From NCBI GenBank assembly GCA_032718475.1, contig JAUCBJ010000054.1, positions 1 to 64,000 of the forward strand: a stretch of DNA of 64,000 nucleotides, written 5' to 3'. How positions within the stretch are numbered: the first letter of the stretch is position 1; each line of letters begins with the position of its first letter. Source of the DNA: Nemertoderma westbladi. Its lineage: Eukaryota; Xenacoelomorpha; Nemertodermatida; Nemertodermatidae. Made by a program: the position numbers and the translations under genes. Positions 22,000-32,964 of this stretch are shown one piece after another. Under the pieces are notes generated by a model. That model saw nothing but the letters and a program-made list of their open reading frames with translations. It had not been told where the DNA came from and ran no database searches.

Positions 22000-22800
22000 C
22001 TCTAAGGTTATTTTCGGGGAATCTCATTGATATCGATTGCTGCAAAGCTATACAATAGAATTCTATTAAATCGCATCAGGGATCCCATTGAGAGACAGAC
22101 TGCTCCATGGAAATCAGAATGGGTTCCGTAAAGGTCGTGGGACCAATAATCCCATTTTGGCACTTATAAGGATAATTGAAGAGTTATCAAAAAAGAAAGA
22201 CAGGCATCTGGCTGTTATCTTTGTTGACTTCTTCAAGGCCTTTAATTCAGTCTCTCGCTCACGTATGTTCAGCATACTTTCATTATATGGGATTCCTGAT
22301 GAAATTATTGTAGCAATCAGATCAGTATACGATGGTTCGACAACATTTGTGTCTACTGTTGACGGTGACACAGAACCATTCGAAGTGTTATGTGGAGTCC
22401 TCCTGGGAGACACACTTGCATCTTTCTTATAATTGTGATTGATTCTGCTCTACTTCAACAAAGCCGCCTCCGCTTTGCAGGACATTGCTTTCGACATGAG
22501 GACAAGCATGTCTACAATTTTGTGCTTTGACAGCCCCATGGAGAAAATATGCCCATGATTTTATTGACTTAAAGAAAGTCAAGAAAGGACATGACTTAAT
22601 GGACACTGGCCTTGGAGATGCGGATGATCTCGTGAAAGTCATGGGGGATAGGGAGTTGTGCGGCGCAATTTTGTCGAAAAGTCGACATATCATTATTTAT
22701 GCACACTGCATTGGGGCATGCCAATTGTGGATTGCATGGAAAAATAGTTTGGTTATAAGCTGGCATAGCATCTTAATGCGCAGTTTCAATGCTGCAGGCC
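22000..22800 (+). pseudogene. RTE-type LINE relic, RT palm and C-terminus
   Basis: FRGISLISIAAKLYNRILLN (22012-22075) leads, after a one-base shift, into the open frame 22088-22432 with NQNGFRKGRG, VIFVDFFKAFNSVSRSRMF, LYGIPDEIIVAI and GVLLGDTLASFL. These are RT palm motifs of the RTE clade; the family usually has Q before GDTL, here L. The sequence then jumps to the C-terminal RRLRFAGHCFRHEDKHVYN (22465-22520), so the YADD part is deleted. Stops and shifts show it is dead. The minisatellite at 21005-21998 lies within it. Confidence 0.8.
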
Positions 22801-23732
22801 GATTATATTCTAGTAGTTAGTAATAGCCTTTCCAAAAACATCACAGCCAATAATATTAATCAATGTGTCTCCCATGGCACAACAAATCCGCAATATTTTG
22901 GAGCAAAGCAAGGAAAAATCAAGAATCAACATCACCTGAAACACACTGCGATCCCATTATAGTAACAAATTTAATGAAGATTCAGCAAAGAGGAAGACTG
23001 CAAGTAAACCATCAAATATCGGAGGACATTGAATACAGATGTTTCATTCGGAAATTAGCCCCTTATTGTATTTATAAGGAGAGTCAGTTCTAAGCAGCCT
23101 CTATTCAATAGTAAGGGACGGAATACCTACAACCAATCATCTTACAGGCACATAGTATCTATCAATATTTTATTCAAAATACTAAAACATATACTTCTTA
23201 TCTTAAATTTCCTAACAAATTCCAAAGGTTACAGCAACCAGATGACTTATAAAATGATACGTAGTACCGATTTAGCCATTGCTACTATTCCACAGTAGAA
23301 TGCATAGAGTAGTACCCATCTATGGAATTACCTTTATCTATAATGTCAATTACATTAATTAGACATATAGAGTAGAGTCCGCTCCATTTTAGACTACTAC
23401 AAATCCATTCCTCAAATTTGGTGAGGTGACAAACTGCGGTGTCAATTATTCAAGTTTTGGCGGTTGTGTTTCCTTTGATTTTTACAGTATATGAGGACTA
23501 TAAACCCATTTCAGATGTATTATCGGTGTGGTGCAGTAAAAGCAGTACATTTATATAACTGCCTATAGCATTAATTTTGCTGGAGAAATTTAAATATATC
23601 AGTAACATTATTCCTCAAACTCTCATTCTCATGGTTCTTTCTATACTTACAAATGTAGAAACTAAAGCGATATTAAATCTTTATATTGTTCTATAAGAGC
23701 GACTTATATCACCGGTAGTAATTATTAACATA
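22801..23732. other. Intergenic region downstream of VPS33B copy 1
   Basis: No gene recognised. The DNA is AT-rich and without obvious repeats. Confidence 0.4.
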
Positions 23733-25569
23733 TTAATCACTATTTAGGGGTTCAACTATAGACTTGACGAAGTTAACATTGGTAACTATGGCTGTGGTAG
23801 CAACAACAATACGGTAACCATGGTTTCGTGCGAGAAAACGTAACGCCGCGACTTCCGACCGAGTGCATCCTCCAAGGAAATAAACGAGCACAACTCTCGG
23901 GGTAGTGGAGAAATCGTCAGGGAGAGTTAGAGAAAGAACCAGAGAATGAACCGTGGAAGAGTTCCATTAGGGTAGGAGTGAACCCGCCCTTCAGGAGAAC
24001 CTTCTCGATGAGTTTAATACTAAGAGGGGAATAAACACCGTTGAATAAGTATGACATATGTGTGGGTTCATAGTAATCCGAAAATTTATTTACTTTTGGT
24101 TTTTCTCCCACTTCTTTGTAACACTTACGAAAGTTGTAATGAATTGATGGCTGGTCTGCCGAGTTAACTAGGAGTCCGAGATTTCTGAGATCCCGGAATA
24201 TCGGGAGGTGCCGGTAGCCATAGCTGTGTAGGTACTGCATCACAAGGGAATTATAATCAAATGATGGAAGAGTGCCATTTGTTAACGAGGCTAAACACAG
24301 TAGTCTCAGTGCGTGGTAACATGGCAACTGTTGGTTGATATAATCTTCTATAAACTCGAGACATTTCCGGAAGTAAGAGTTCCCCAGGAACTTCTTTTCA
24401 TTTTCGACAAACAACTGGCGGAATTCCTCATCACTTTTCTCATAGATCCATTCGATCATATTGAGATGACATTCGTATGACGTTCGGGGTTTTGTAGCAA
24501 TAGCTGCTGCTAATTTGCTCATCATGAATTTCAGCCAATCTCCACTCTCCTCGATATTTTTATTATTTTCTGAGAGAATCTTAGGCAAATCTTCCATTCT
24601 TTTACGTTCCTCTTTGAGAGCGCAATGGACCACAGAAAAGTGTTTGTCTCTGGAATTGTTAAACATAACATCAGATGAGTCCATGAGAAACCTATACCCG
24701 TCTAACATTACAGTCCCATCAACTCGGATGCCAAACCTCTCATCTAATATACCTTCATATATATTTTGGGAGAGAAGTGGTGTGACTAAATCTGCGTTTC
24801 GGTCTATTAGAAATAAATATCCAAAACTGGAAGTGTTGCTTTGCTCAGGTTGATTATTCATCAACTGTTCTCTAGTCATTTCGTAGACTTCCGTCGCACA
24901 GCAACCAACTCCGTAGACTTTGGGAATAATTCCGAATGCCGATTGAATTGAACACAAAGAACGAGAGATGCTTTTTAAACCGAAATTAACTTTATTTAAA
25001 AAGTATTCCGAATAAAATGATGGATTGTCAGCTGACATTAAATCGTCATCAACCACTACCAAGTCGAGTTTGAACTCATCTATAGTGACGTCATCAAATA
25101 TACCCCGATGATTATCTATTTCATTTCTACATATGTAATTAATTTCCGGCACCGCAAACAGATGGAATTTCCTCTTGGGACGGTTTGTTTTTTTCTTTTT
25201 TGTGATATTTCTCAGGATTTCTTGTTCTTGTTGTTGCATGTGTTGTATCTGTCTAGCCATAATCCGGATATTGGATAGACTTGGCCGCATTATGAAGACT
25301 ATATCTAGAGTGGACTCTGCAAGATAACTACCCTTCAAAGTCTTTGCTCCAAAGTTTTCAAAGTTTTCAAAGTTGTAGAATTTGTCAACATGATGCTTCC
25401 TAAGTTCCTTTAGAGATGATATTTTTTCGATAGCATTGATTACATCGGCCCCTATAACTAGACCATTCCTACCTGGGTAGTTGTCGAGAAGGTTAAATAA
25501 TTCATTTTCAGAGGTTTGATTGAATAGGCCAATATTTGGTAAACTTTCAGTAGTTGTTAGGGAATCCAT
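23733..25569 (-). pseudogene. VPS33B: VPS33B-like Sec1/Munc18 protein, copy 1, frameshifted near the 3' end
   Basis: From the ATG at 25569 the open frame gives 550 aa and stops at 23917. It carries Sec1-family motifs: FIMRPSLSNIRIMARQI, FHLFAVPEINYICRNE, VYGVGCCATEVYEM, FLIDRNADLVTPLLSQNIYE and CYHALRLLCLASLTNG. Copy 2 runs 627 aa. Here one extra G in GTCAGGGAGAG (about 23918-23922) shifts the frame, and the last 60 or so codons, including the GGCTRSEVAALRF segment, persist out of frame down to 23733. VPS33B pairs with VIPAS39 in endolysosomal and lysosome-related organelle trafficking (family knowledge). N-terminal 135 residues and a middle segment are strongly diverged from copy 2; the rest is about 99% identical. 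It may be a pseudogene, a shortened protein or an assembly error. Confidence 0.88.
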
Positions 25570-25669
25570 CACGCTTTCAGTTCTCTAATTATAATTATGA
25601 AATTCCTAGGCAATAAAAAATCATCTAGATACTCATTTCGTTTTAATATTTTAATATTTTAGTTTAGAA

Positions 25670-26172
25670 TTAAAATTATAAATAAATTACTCACTTATAA
25701 ATAAATTACTCACTTATAAATTTGTCAATAATTTATAAATAAATTACTCACTTATAAATAAATTACTCACTTATAATTAAATTACTCACTTATAAATAAA
25801 TTACTCACTTATAAATAAATTACTCACTCATAAATAAATTACTCACTTATAAATAAATTACTCACTCATAAATAAATTACTCACTTATAAATAAATTACT
25901 CACTCATAAATAAATTACTCACTTATAAATTTGTCAATAATTTATAAATAAATTACTCACTTATAAATAAATTACTCACTTATAATTAAATTACTCACTT
26001 ATAAATAAATTACTCACTTATAAATAAATTACTCACTTATAAATTTGTCAATAATTTATAAATAAATTACTCACTTATAAATAAATTACTCACTTATAAT
26101 TAAATTACTCACTTATAAATAAATTACTCACTTATAAATAAATTACTTACTTATAAATAAATTACTCACTTA
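25670..26172. repeat. 19-bp AT-rich tandem array (CTTATAAATAAATTACTCA)
   Basis: About 25 units lie about 100 bp upstream of VPS33B copy 1. A higher-order pattern is marked by TTTGTCAATAATTTATAAAT at about 25719, 25929 and 26043 and by a short ATTAAATT variant unit. Confidence 0.92.
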
Positions 26173-26389
26173 GAATTAAATGTTATAAGTAAATAATATA
26201 AATATATAAATAAATTTATATAAATAATAATATAAGTTAATGCACTCCTGATTGAAGCTCTGGCGTCGTATATTTTTCACATTTTTCTCAGTACCTGTCT
26301 TTTAATTGCCTTAATTTTAATTTTAATTTTGTGCATTTCGCATTTTGAATAAATTTTTTGATTACTAGCAATTGTAAACTTTAAAAATA

Positions 26390-26663
26390 ATTATCTATAT
26401 GTTCTAGAACATATATATTTTTTATTATATTAATGTTCTAGAATAGTGCATAATATTTATATTTTGTTTTAGAGCCCTACAATGTTGCCATGGTAACAAT
26501 GATTTATGTTATAAAAATGTAGTGCTATACTGAACTGTTACCGTGAAAAATGTAATGTTGGATGAGTGTAGACTATGTTCTAGAACATAATATATACAAA
26601 TCAAGGAAATTTTAGCACGTTAAAAAAATAATGATGGGGATGTCGACATGCCGAACTAGTGCC
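26390..26663. mobile_element. Fragment of a palindrome-rich TIR element with X-box
   Basis: It holds TGTTCTAGAACA-type palindromes at about 26401, 26432 and 26574 and the palindrome GTTGCCATGGTAAC at 26484-26497. The right end reads CCGAACTAGTGCC (to 26663), similar to the terminal CACTAGTGCC of the element at 46951-47623. No matching left end was found, so the copy is truncated. Confidence 0.6.
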
Positions 26664-26779
26664 GATTATAATAGGAAATAATCTACCATTTCAGTTAATT
26701 TTGTTTTAATTCTGTAATTTATACCTGAGAAGCAAATACAGTATTTACAGTTGAAATAGTAAATTGACGTATCTTGCAG

Positions 26780-27150
26780 CTCTCGCTTTCGGGCCACGCA
26801 ATGTCATGATAGAACCCGTAGCGCGTGAGCAGTTGGAGGCAGGAAACGTGGCGAGGTTGCGGTGAGCTGTCGGGATGTGGTGAGCGTTTAACAGACAGTC
26901 TCAAGCGTTGCTCGATATTCGATCAACCAATCTCGACGCCGAGTCTGTTACTCGCTCAACCATGTCGGTATTGGAGGTGGCGGAGAATGAGAAGATGAGA
27001 CTGTAGGGGCCTACTCTGCTGCAGTTACAGCACGTCGAACAGACTTCTCACCTTTCGTGGTTTCCTGCGATGGTGTTTCCCGCAGGCTAACAGACTTCTA
27101 CAACTATAACTACAACACGCCTGGGATCAACCGTAATTCACTGTTATGGG
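26780..27150. other. GC-rich patch, possible exon or retroelement fragment
   Basis: Base composition is much richer in G+C than the surroundings. On the minus strand an open stretch reads HVSCLQLLTRYGFYHDIAWP and ends near 26720 at CTTCTCAGGTATAA, which resembles a splice donor. I do not recognise the protein. It could be an exon, a promoter island or an old retroelement piece. Confidence 0.3.
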
Positions 27151-27169
27151 GGTGTTCGATCCAGGGTAC

Positions 27170-27262
27170 TGTTTGCAGTTGTGCGCGGGACCTCGTATTG
27201 TTTGTGTGGGTCACGCACCAAGTGGGGTAGTGGTGTGGGGTTTGTTTGAGGTTGTGTCTATA
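27170..27262. repeat. Detached unit of the 69-bp array
   Basis: TGCGCGGGACCTCGTATTG, GGGTCACGCACCAAGTGGGG and TAGTGGTGTGGGG match the 69-bp units at 28325-28728. A LINE fragment lies between them, so the LINE and the array have become interleaved. Confidence 0.8.
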
Positions 27263-27414
27263 GGTATGTCAATCATTCGTTCCAATTCGCTTGAACTGAT
27301 GGCAAATAACAATAGCATACTATACTGTACATACATACAATACATACTGCGTAATATCCTTTGACAAAGCATCCCAGCCCGGAGTCTTATAGGGCAGATA
27401 GCGGGCCTTTTATA

Positions 27415-28320
27415 TAATAGTTGAAGATTATATTATCGGAGAGATCAGCTAACCTTGTTTGAGTCCGAGGTTTGTGTTGTGATAATATGTATCCGCGAGA
27501 TTTCCGAATTTGAAAAATACGTTGGTTGCCTTGTAGTAGTCTACTAAGAGAATGCATAAATGCAGGTTGATGACTTCTGATAATTTGCGGAACAGTGTTC
27601 TGTAGTCAACATTGACAAAAGCAGAGGCAATGTCTACCTGTGCTATGTATAAGGGAGAGCCTCTGGAGTTGAAGAATTTTATGATTTCGTGCGCTAGGGT
27701 CGCTGCTATGTCTCATCCTACTTTCTTCTGATAAGCTATCGATAGATGGCTAGCTACTATTGTATCCTGCAGGTACTTCTTGAGTATAAGGTATTCCCAT
27801 ACCTTCGCAAAACGCTGATATTAGAGATGGGTCTGTAAGATTTTACATCCTCCGTATTTTTTCCATGACTCTTATGTACCGGTGTTACAATGGATTAATT
27901 AAATAGAGTCGGCTCCTTGCCTAGTCTGAACGAAACGTTGAACCCTAAATTTAAGTGCTTGCAAATTATTTCTGGTGATAGGTAGGTGAGATTCTCAATA
28001 GTTAATGAGCTGTTTGTTATCAGGTGCTTTTCCTTTCGCGAGTGCCATAATAGCTATCCCGACCTCCACATCGCTAAGTTCTGGAACCTCAAAAGTAGAT
28101 CTCTTATCTTGTATCCCTTCGACAATGTCAAAAAGTCATCAGGGGTTCGTAATTTCGATGACAAATGTGTACGCAGCACGTCCTTCATTCCCTCTGCCAT
28201 ATGTTCTCTACCTTTGATTTAGTTTTTAGGTTAAAGTGACTCCAAAAGGCACTGGATGAGCCATTGTTTGATGTGATTTTTGATAGCGCCTTATCAACGT
28301 GGGCCTTGCTCAGTTTCAAT
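27415..28320 (-). pseudogene. Non-LTR retrotransposon relic (RT N-terminal half)
   Basis: Reading leftward, with many frame breaks, are LSDVEVGIAIMALAKGKAPD (about 28060-28020), PVHKSHGKNTEDVKSYRPIS (about 27880-27825), AYQKKVG (about 27740-27720), PLYIAQVDIASAFVNVDYRT (about 27655-27600) and LGLKQG (about 27470). These are successive reverse-transcriptase motifs: the K-A-P-D loop, YRPIS, the A-box aspartate and the x-KQG box. The YxDD box is missing. Strongly decayed. Confidence 0.7.
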
Positions 28321-28324
28321 TGTA

Positions 28325-28728
28325 GCTTTCGAACAGTGGACCTGCCATTGTTTGCGTGGGTCATGCACGAAGTGGCGTAGTGGTGTGGGGTTGAGGTTGT
28401 GCGCGGGACCTGCTATTGTTTGGGTGGGTCATGCACCAAGTGGCGTAGTGGTGTGGTGTGGGGTTGAGGTTGGGCGCGGGACGTGCCATTGTTTGCGTGG
28501 GTCATGCACCAAGTGGCGTAGTGGTGGGAATTTGTTTGAGGTTGTGCGCGGGACCTGCCATTGTTTGCGTGGGTCATGCACCAAGTGGCGTAGTGGTGTG
28601 GAGTTTGTTTGAGGTTGTGCGCGGGTCACGCACCAAGTGGCGTAGTGATGTGGGGTTGAGGTTGTGTGCGGGACCTGCCATTGGTTGCGTGGGTCATGCA
28701 CCAAGTGGCGTAGTGGTGTGGGGTTTGG
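28325..28728. repeat. 69-bp minisatellite (about 6 copies)
   Basis: The unit contains GTGCGCGGGACCTGCCATTG, TTTGCGTGGGTCATGCACC and AAGTGGCGTAGTGGTGTGG. One unit (about 28615-28660) is shortened. The array ends in a short palindrome GGGTTTGGAAAACCCC. Three frames are open but encode only repeats. Confidence 0.92.
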
Positions 28729-28930
28729 AAAACCCCACACCCACCGATCTGCCTTTACACTAAAGTATCAACTTATTTTAAATTTCCCGCCATTTTTCTT
28801 ATAGTTAATGATAAATATTCTGCTGGTGGTGGCTGGTTGCGATTTATGTATGTTTTATGTATTTTTTATTGTTTAAAATAAATAATATGTCGTGCAAATT
28901 GACGTGTCTTACCAAGCATGAAAGATTTGG

Positions 28931-29613
28931 GGTGCTACTTCGTCATGTCGACACCCCCCTGCTATTTTTTTACCTGTCACTTTTTGTGTGTTTTTGGTGT
29001 TTTTTTTATATGGATGAATGTTCTAGAACATTAGTAGATTTTTTTTAAGGTAGCTAGTGTTTTATTAAATTGTAAAATTACGTTATTTTTTTTATTTTTG
29101 TTATTGCTTTTTATTAACCAATTTTATTTATCACTTTTTTACGAATTTTAATGGTATTTTATTATGGTAGCTAGTATTATTATTATGTTTTTGTTATGTT
29201 TTAGTTATTATGTTTAATCCATTATTAATGAAATATATTTAGTTACGGAATATATGTAATAAAATGATTTGCATTTAAACTCATTGTTACCATGATTTTT
29301 TTACATTTGTTTTCTAGAATTGTTGTTTACGTTTACGAAGAGAAAGCATTGATAGATGTATTTTATTAAAAGGACTAAGAGTATTATTACACCAGAACAT
29401 TACAAGACAAGGTCTTTATAATCCCAACGTGTTTGAGATTGTCAATTTGAGGCATAAAAGTAAAATTTTTTATATTAAAAAAACACTAGCTACCATAAAA
29501 ACATTTTACTAATGTTCTAGAACATTCACCAATATCAAAAAATCAGTTTAATACAAAAAAAAGTGACAGGTAAAAAAAATTGGTCAAGGGTGTCGTCATG
29601 ACGAAGTAGTACC
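28931..29613. mobile_element. Palindrome-rich TIR element with 8-bp target duplication
   Basis: Inverted ends: GGTGCTACTTCGTCATG at 28931 and its counterpart CATGACGAAGTAGTACC ending at 29613. Matching subterminal blocks are TTTACCTGTCAC and AATGTTCTAGAACATTAGTA, with TAGCTAGTGTTTT. The flanks AGATTTGG (28923-28930 and 29614-29621) form an 8-bp direct duplication. No reading frame is inside. It is non-autonomous; TSD length and GG ends would suit Merlin- or Mutator-like elements. Confidence 0.8.
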
Positions 29614-29917
29614 AGATTTGGAGTGTTGTTTTATAAAACGTTTCTGTCAGAATATTTTCGAATAGTTCATTGAACCAGTTGATAGCTTGGATCATTCGGA
29701 TTAAAGTACTGAAGTAAAAAAATCATCAAAATTTTTTTTTGTTCCAAATTTTGGCTAAAACAGAAATCAAAGTTTAGTAATATATTAAGAAACAATGACA
29801 AATATTGCTAGCTAATTAGTAGAATACAACTATGCGTGACCATAGTAACAAAATTCAGTATTGCAAAAACCATTTGCTATAGAAAACGCATAGAATAGGT
29901 ATCATCAAGGCCGCTTC

Positions 29918-31206
29918 ACCCCCTCGCACACAGAAACTTGTTGCTGGACCCCCTCACACACAGAAACTTGTTGCTGGACCCCCTCACACACAGAACTGTG
30001 TAAGGGGGTCCTGCAACAAGTTTCTGTGTGAAAGGGGGTCCAGCAACAAGTTTCTGTGTGTAAGGGGGTCAAGCAACAAGTTTCAGTGTGTGAGGGGGTC
30101 CAGCAACAAGTTTCTGTGTGTGAGGGGGTCCAGCAACAAGTTTCTGTGTGCGAAGGGGATCCAGCAACAAGTTTCTGTGTGTGAGGGGGTCCAACAACAA
30201 GTTTCTGTGTGCGAGGGGGTCCAGCAACAAGTTTCTGTGTGCGAGGGGGTCCAGCAACAAGTTTCTGTGTGTGAGGGGGTCCAGCAACAAGTTTCTGTGT
30301 GTGAGGGGGTCCAGCAACAAGTTTATGTGTGTGAGGGGGTCCAACAACAAGTTTCTGTATGTGAGGGGGTCCAGCAACAAGTTTCTGTGTGTGAGGGGGT
30401 CCAGCAACAAGTTTATGTGTGTGAGGGGGTCCAGCAACAAGTTTCTGTGTGTGAGGGGGTCCAGCAACAAGTTTCTGTGTGTGAGGGGGTCCAACAACAA
30501 GTTTCTGTATGTGAGGGGGTCCAGCAACAAGTTTATGTGTGTGAGGGGGTCCAACAACAAGTTTCTGTATGTGAGGGGGTCCAGCAACAAGTTTATGTGT
30601 GTGAGGGGGTCCAACAACAAGTTTCTGTATGTGAGGGGGTCCAACAACAAGTTTCTGTATGTGAGGGGGTCCAGCAACAAGTTTATGTGTGTGAGGGGGT
30701 CCAACAACAAGTTTCTGTATGTGAGGGGGTCCAGCAACAAGTTTCTGTGTGTGAGGGGGTCCAACAACAAGTTTCTGCATGTGAGGGGGTCCAACAACAA
30801 GTTTCTGTGTGCGAGGGGGTCCAGGAACAAGTTTCTGTGTGTGAGGGGGTCCAGCAACAAGTTTCTGTGTGTGAGGGGGTCCAGCAACAAGTTTATGTGT
30901 GTGAGGGGGTCCAACAACAAGTTTCTGTATGTGAGGGGGTCCAGCAACAAGTTTCTGTGTGTGAGGGGGTCCAGCAACAAGTTTATGTGTGTGAGGGGGT
31001 CCAACAACAAGTTTCTGTATGTGAGGGGGTCCAGCAACAAGTTTATGTGTGTGAGGGGGTCCAACAACAAGTTTCTGTATGTGAGGGGGTCCAACAACAA
31101 GTTTCTGTATGTGAGGGGGTCCAGCAACAAGTTTCTGTGTGTGAGGGAGTCCAGCAACAAGTTTCTGCATGTGAGGGGGTCCAACAACAAGTTTCTATGT
31201 GCGAGG
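29918..31206. repeat. 30-bp minisatellite (about 42 copies) with inverted start
   Basis: The plus-strand unit is GTGAGGGGGTCCAGCAACAA followed by GTTTCTGTGT. The first two and a half units (29918-29994) are in the opposite orientation and meet the main array at a small palindrome near 29990-30003. Variants (CAACAACAAG, TTTATGTGT, TTTCTGTAT) alternate in runs. Because 30 is a multiple of 3, several frames stay open for over 350 codons on both strands. These are not taken as genes. Confidence 0.95.
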
Positions 31207-31209
31207 GTG

Positions 31210-31303
31210 CGGAATACGATGGGGGGTGTCTAGAGAAAAACTAAATGAAAAGTAGCTTACTTTGTCATTTAGTTTTTCTCTAGACACCCCTCATCGTATT
31301 CCG
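31210..31303. repeat. 94-bp near-perfect palindrome closing the 30-bp array
   Basis: The two 39-bp arms begin CGGAATACGATG and end ACTAAATGA, with one mismatch between them. The loop AAAGTAGCTTACTTT is itself palindromic. The hairpin starts within a few bases of the last array unit. Confidence 0.9.
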
Positions 31304-32055
31304 TTGGTTTATCAAAATATACTGTATTAACGGGGAGCGTGCCTGATTAATGCTTATTTATTTTGGTGCATAAATTCCCACTTAAAGAATATATTTTTTA
31401 CATCTACTTTTGTTATACAGTCCCTAGTCAGCCCTCGTTACGGTTTGACTTCTCCAGCGTCTGGCGGCAACCTAAGTAAGTACGTAACGCTAGTTTTGGT
31501 CTGAATCAACACATCTACTATCTTCAAATCTACTGTATATTAAATTCACTACTTATATTACCCTTATAGGCCTAGGCCTTCTGCAGTTTCCATACCTTAC
31601 TGAAGTACCGGTCACATAAGTACATAACAGTACATACAGTACATAAGTACCGTAGGTTTTAACTATATTTTACTGCTCTTATGTAGTTGAATTCAATTTT
31701 GGTCCTGACGATACCCCAACGGGGAGAAATAAATTGACCGTTAATTTACAACAACATTTTAAACTTGGCGATAAACCTCCTGCACCACCACCCCAACACT
31801 TTGGTGTGCTGACATTCGCAATAATTTCTGCCCAAACTGATGAAAGTAACGGTAGGTGCAGAGGCCTACGGCTGTAGGTACCGGTTTATATAATATATAA
31901 TTTTGTTGCGAGCGACAAAATAGTTGAGCCGTAGCATACTGTATAGTGGTATCATTCGTGGGGTCGGTCTGTGCCATTTTTAAATGCCCATTCCGCTGCT
32001 ATTATTAAACCAATTTTCAACGACATTTAATAAAATAACGAAGTTCAACACCCAC
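31304..32055. other. Intergenic DNA without recognised genes
   Basis: It holds repeated GTACATAAGTACATAACAG-like phrases near 31615-31650 and scattered TACCGGT motifs. No conserved frame. Confidence 0.4.
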
Positions 32056-32060
32056 AGTCA

Positions 32061-32218
32061 TAGTCTAATGAAGATAAGTTAAAACGTTGCAAGCATTCAG
32101 GTTCTGTTGGAACCGTTCATCAGGTGTACAGTATATCGTTATTTTTTTTTAACAATATATCCCTGGTGAAGTGTTCCAACTGAACCTGATAGCTTTGCAA
32201 CTTATCTTCATTAGACTA
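32061..32218. repeat. Inverted repeat of about 75 bp per arm
   Basis: TAGTCTAATGAAGATAAGTT and CAGGTTCTGTTGGAAC on the left return as reverse complements (CAACTTATCTTCATTAGACT and GTTCCAACTGAACCTG) on the right, around a T-rich centre near 32146. It is immediately followed by the dispersed repeat at 32248-32402. Confidence 0.8.
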
Positions 32219-32247
32219 AAAAAATTAAAAAAAATAATGTGTTCAGA

Positions 32248-32402
32248 TAGGGGGGGAAACTGGACGCAATAAAAATTCGTTCCTCTCCAGAGGAAATTCG
32301 ACGCAAATAACAGCTGCTTACTCTCAAAAATAGAAGAGTAACCCTGTTCTATTGTATTTAATTTATTGTTTTGTTTAAAATAACGCACCACTGTAACCTG
32401 CT
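32248..32402 (-). repeat. Dispersed repeat copy (GCGTCCAGTCCCC family)
   Basis: This is the reverse complement of 36051-36210. The shared blocks are ACTGGACGCAATAAAAAT, TCGACGCAAATAACAGC and TGCTTACTCTCAAAAATA. It starts at a G run, matching the poly-C end of the plus-strand copy. Confidence 0.8.
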
Positions 32403-32459
32403 CTTTTCCCTAAATTGAGAAATTAACATGGAGTTGGATATGAATTCTCCAAGATGGGA

Positions 32460-32583
32460 TTGCCCCCCCCCCCCCCCACTGTCTCATTGTCAACCCAAAT
32501 CAACCATCCATAAGTTATCACCATCCACGGCCCACTGCTCGTCGAGGACACCCCCCACCCCCCCCCCCCCCCCCCCCCCCCCC
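32460..32583. repeat. Two long poly-C tracts
   Basis: There is a run of about 17 C near 32462-32478 and another of about 26 C at 32558-32583. They are candidate slippage sites and, on the other strand, poly-G. Confidence 0.85.
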
Positions 32584-32964
32584 ATCAATTACATTTCATG
32601 ATATTGCATTATAATTATATCACTTGCCCTTTAAGTAGTAGTTGTAGTATTTCGGGCACGGACAACCCCCTCCGAGGCGCTCTTAGTAGGAGATATTAAA
32701 CACAAGAGTTTTATTATTAGATCGTAATTCAAGCAGCTATTGGCGATTGAAATTCTAGAAACGCTTGTTTTGATAATCAGTATATTATTGTATACTACAG
32801 ACATACGGCATAGTGGTGTAGGTATAATGTCCTGGATCCCAGATACGTTTATTGGCTACAAAATATTACTGTCTTAGATGTGAGAGCTAAGGTGTTTTTG
32901 AGATTGACTAGTTAATGAAAATAGTAAATATTTTGTACTGAATATTTTATCTTTGTTGGCCTAT

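Noticed and set aside
29905-31244. Open frames of 361-421 codons on both strands
   Set aside because: They are an automatic result of a 30-bp unit without stops. No start context, domain or codon bias, and several phases are open equally.
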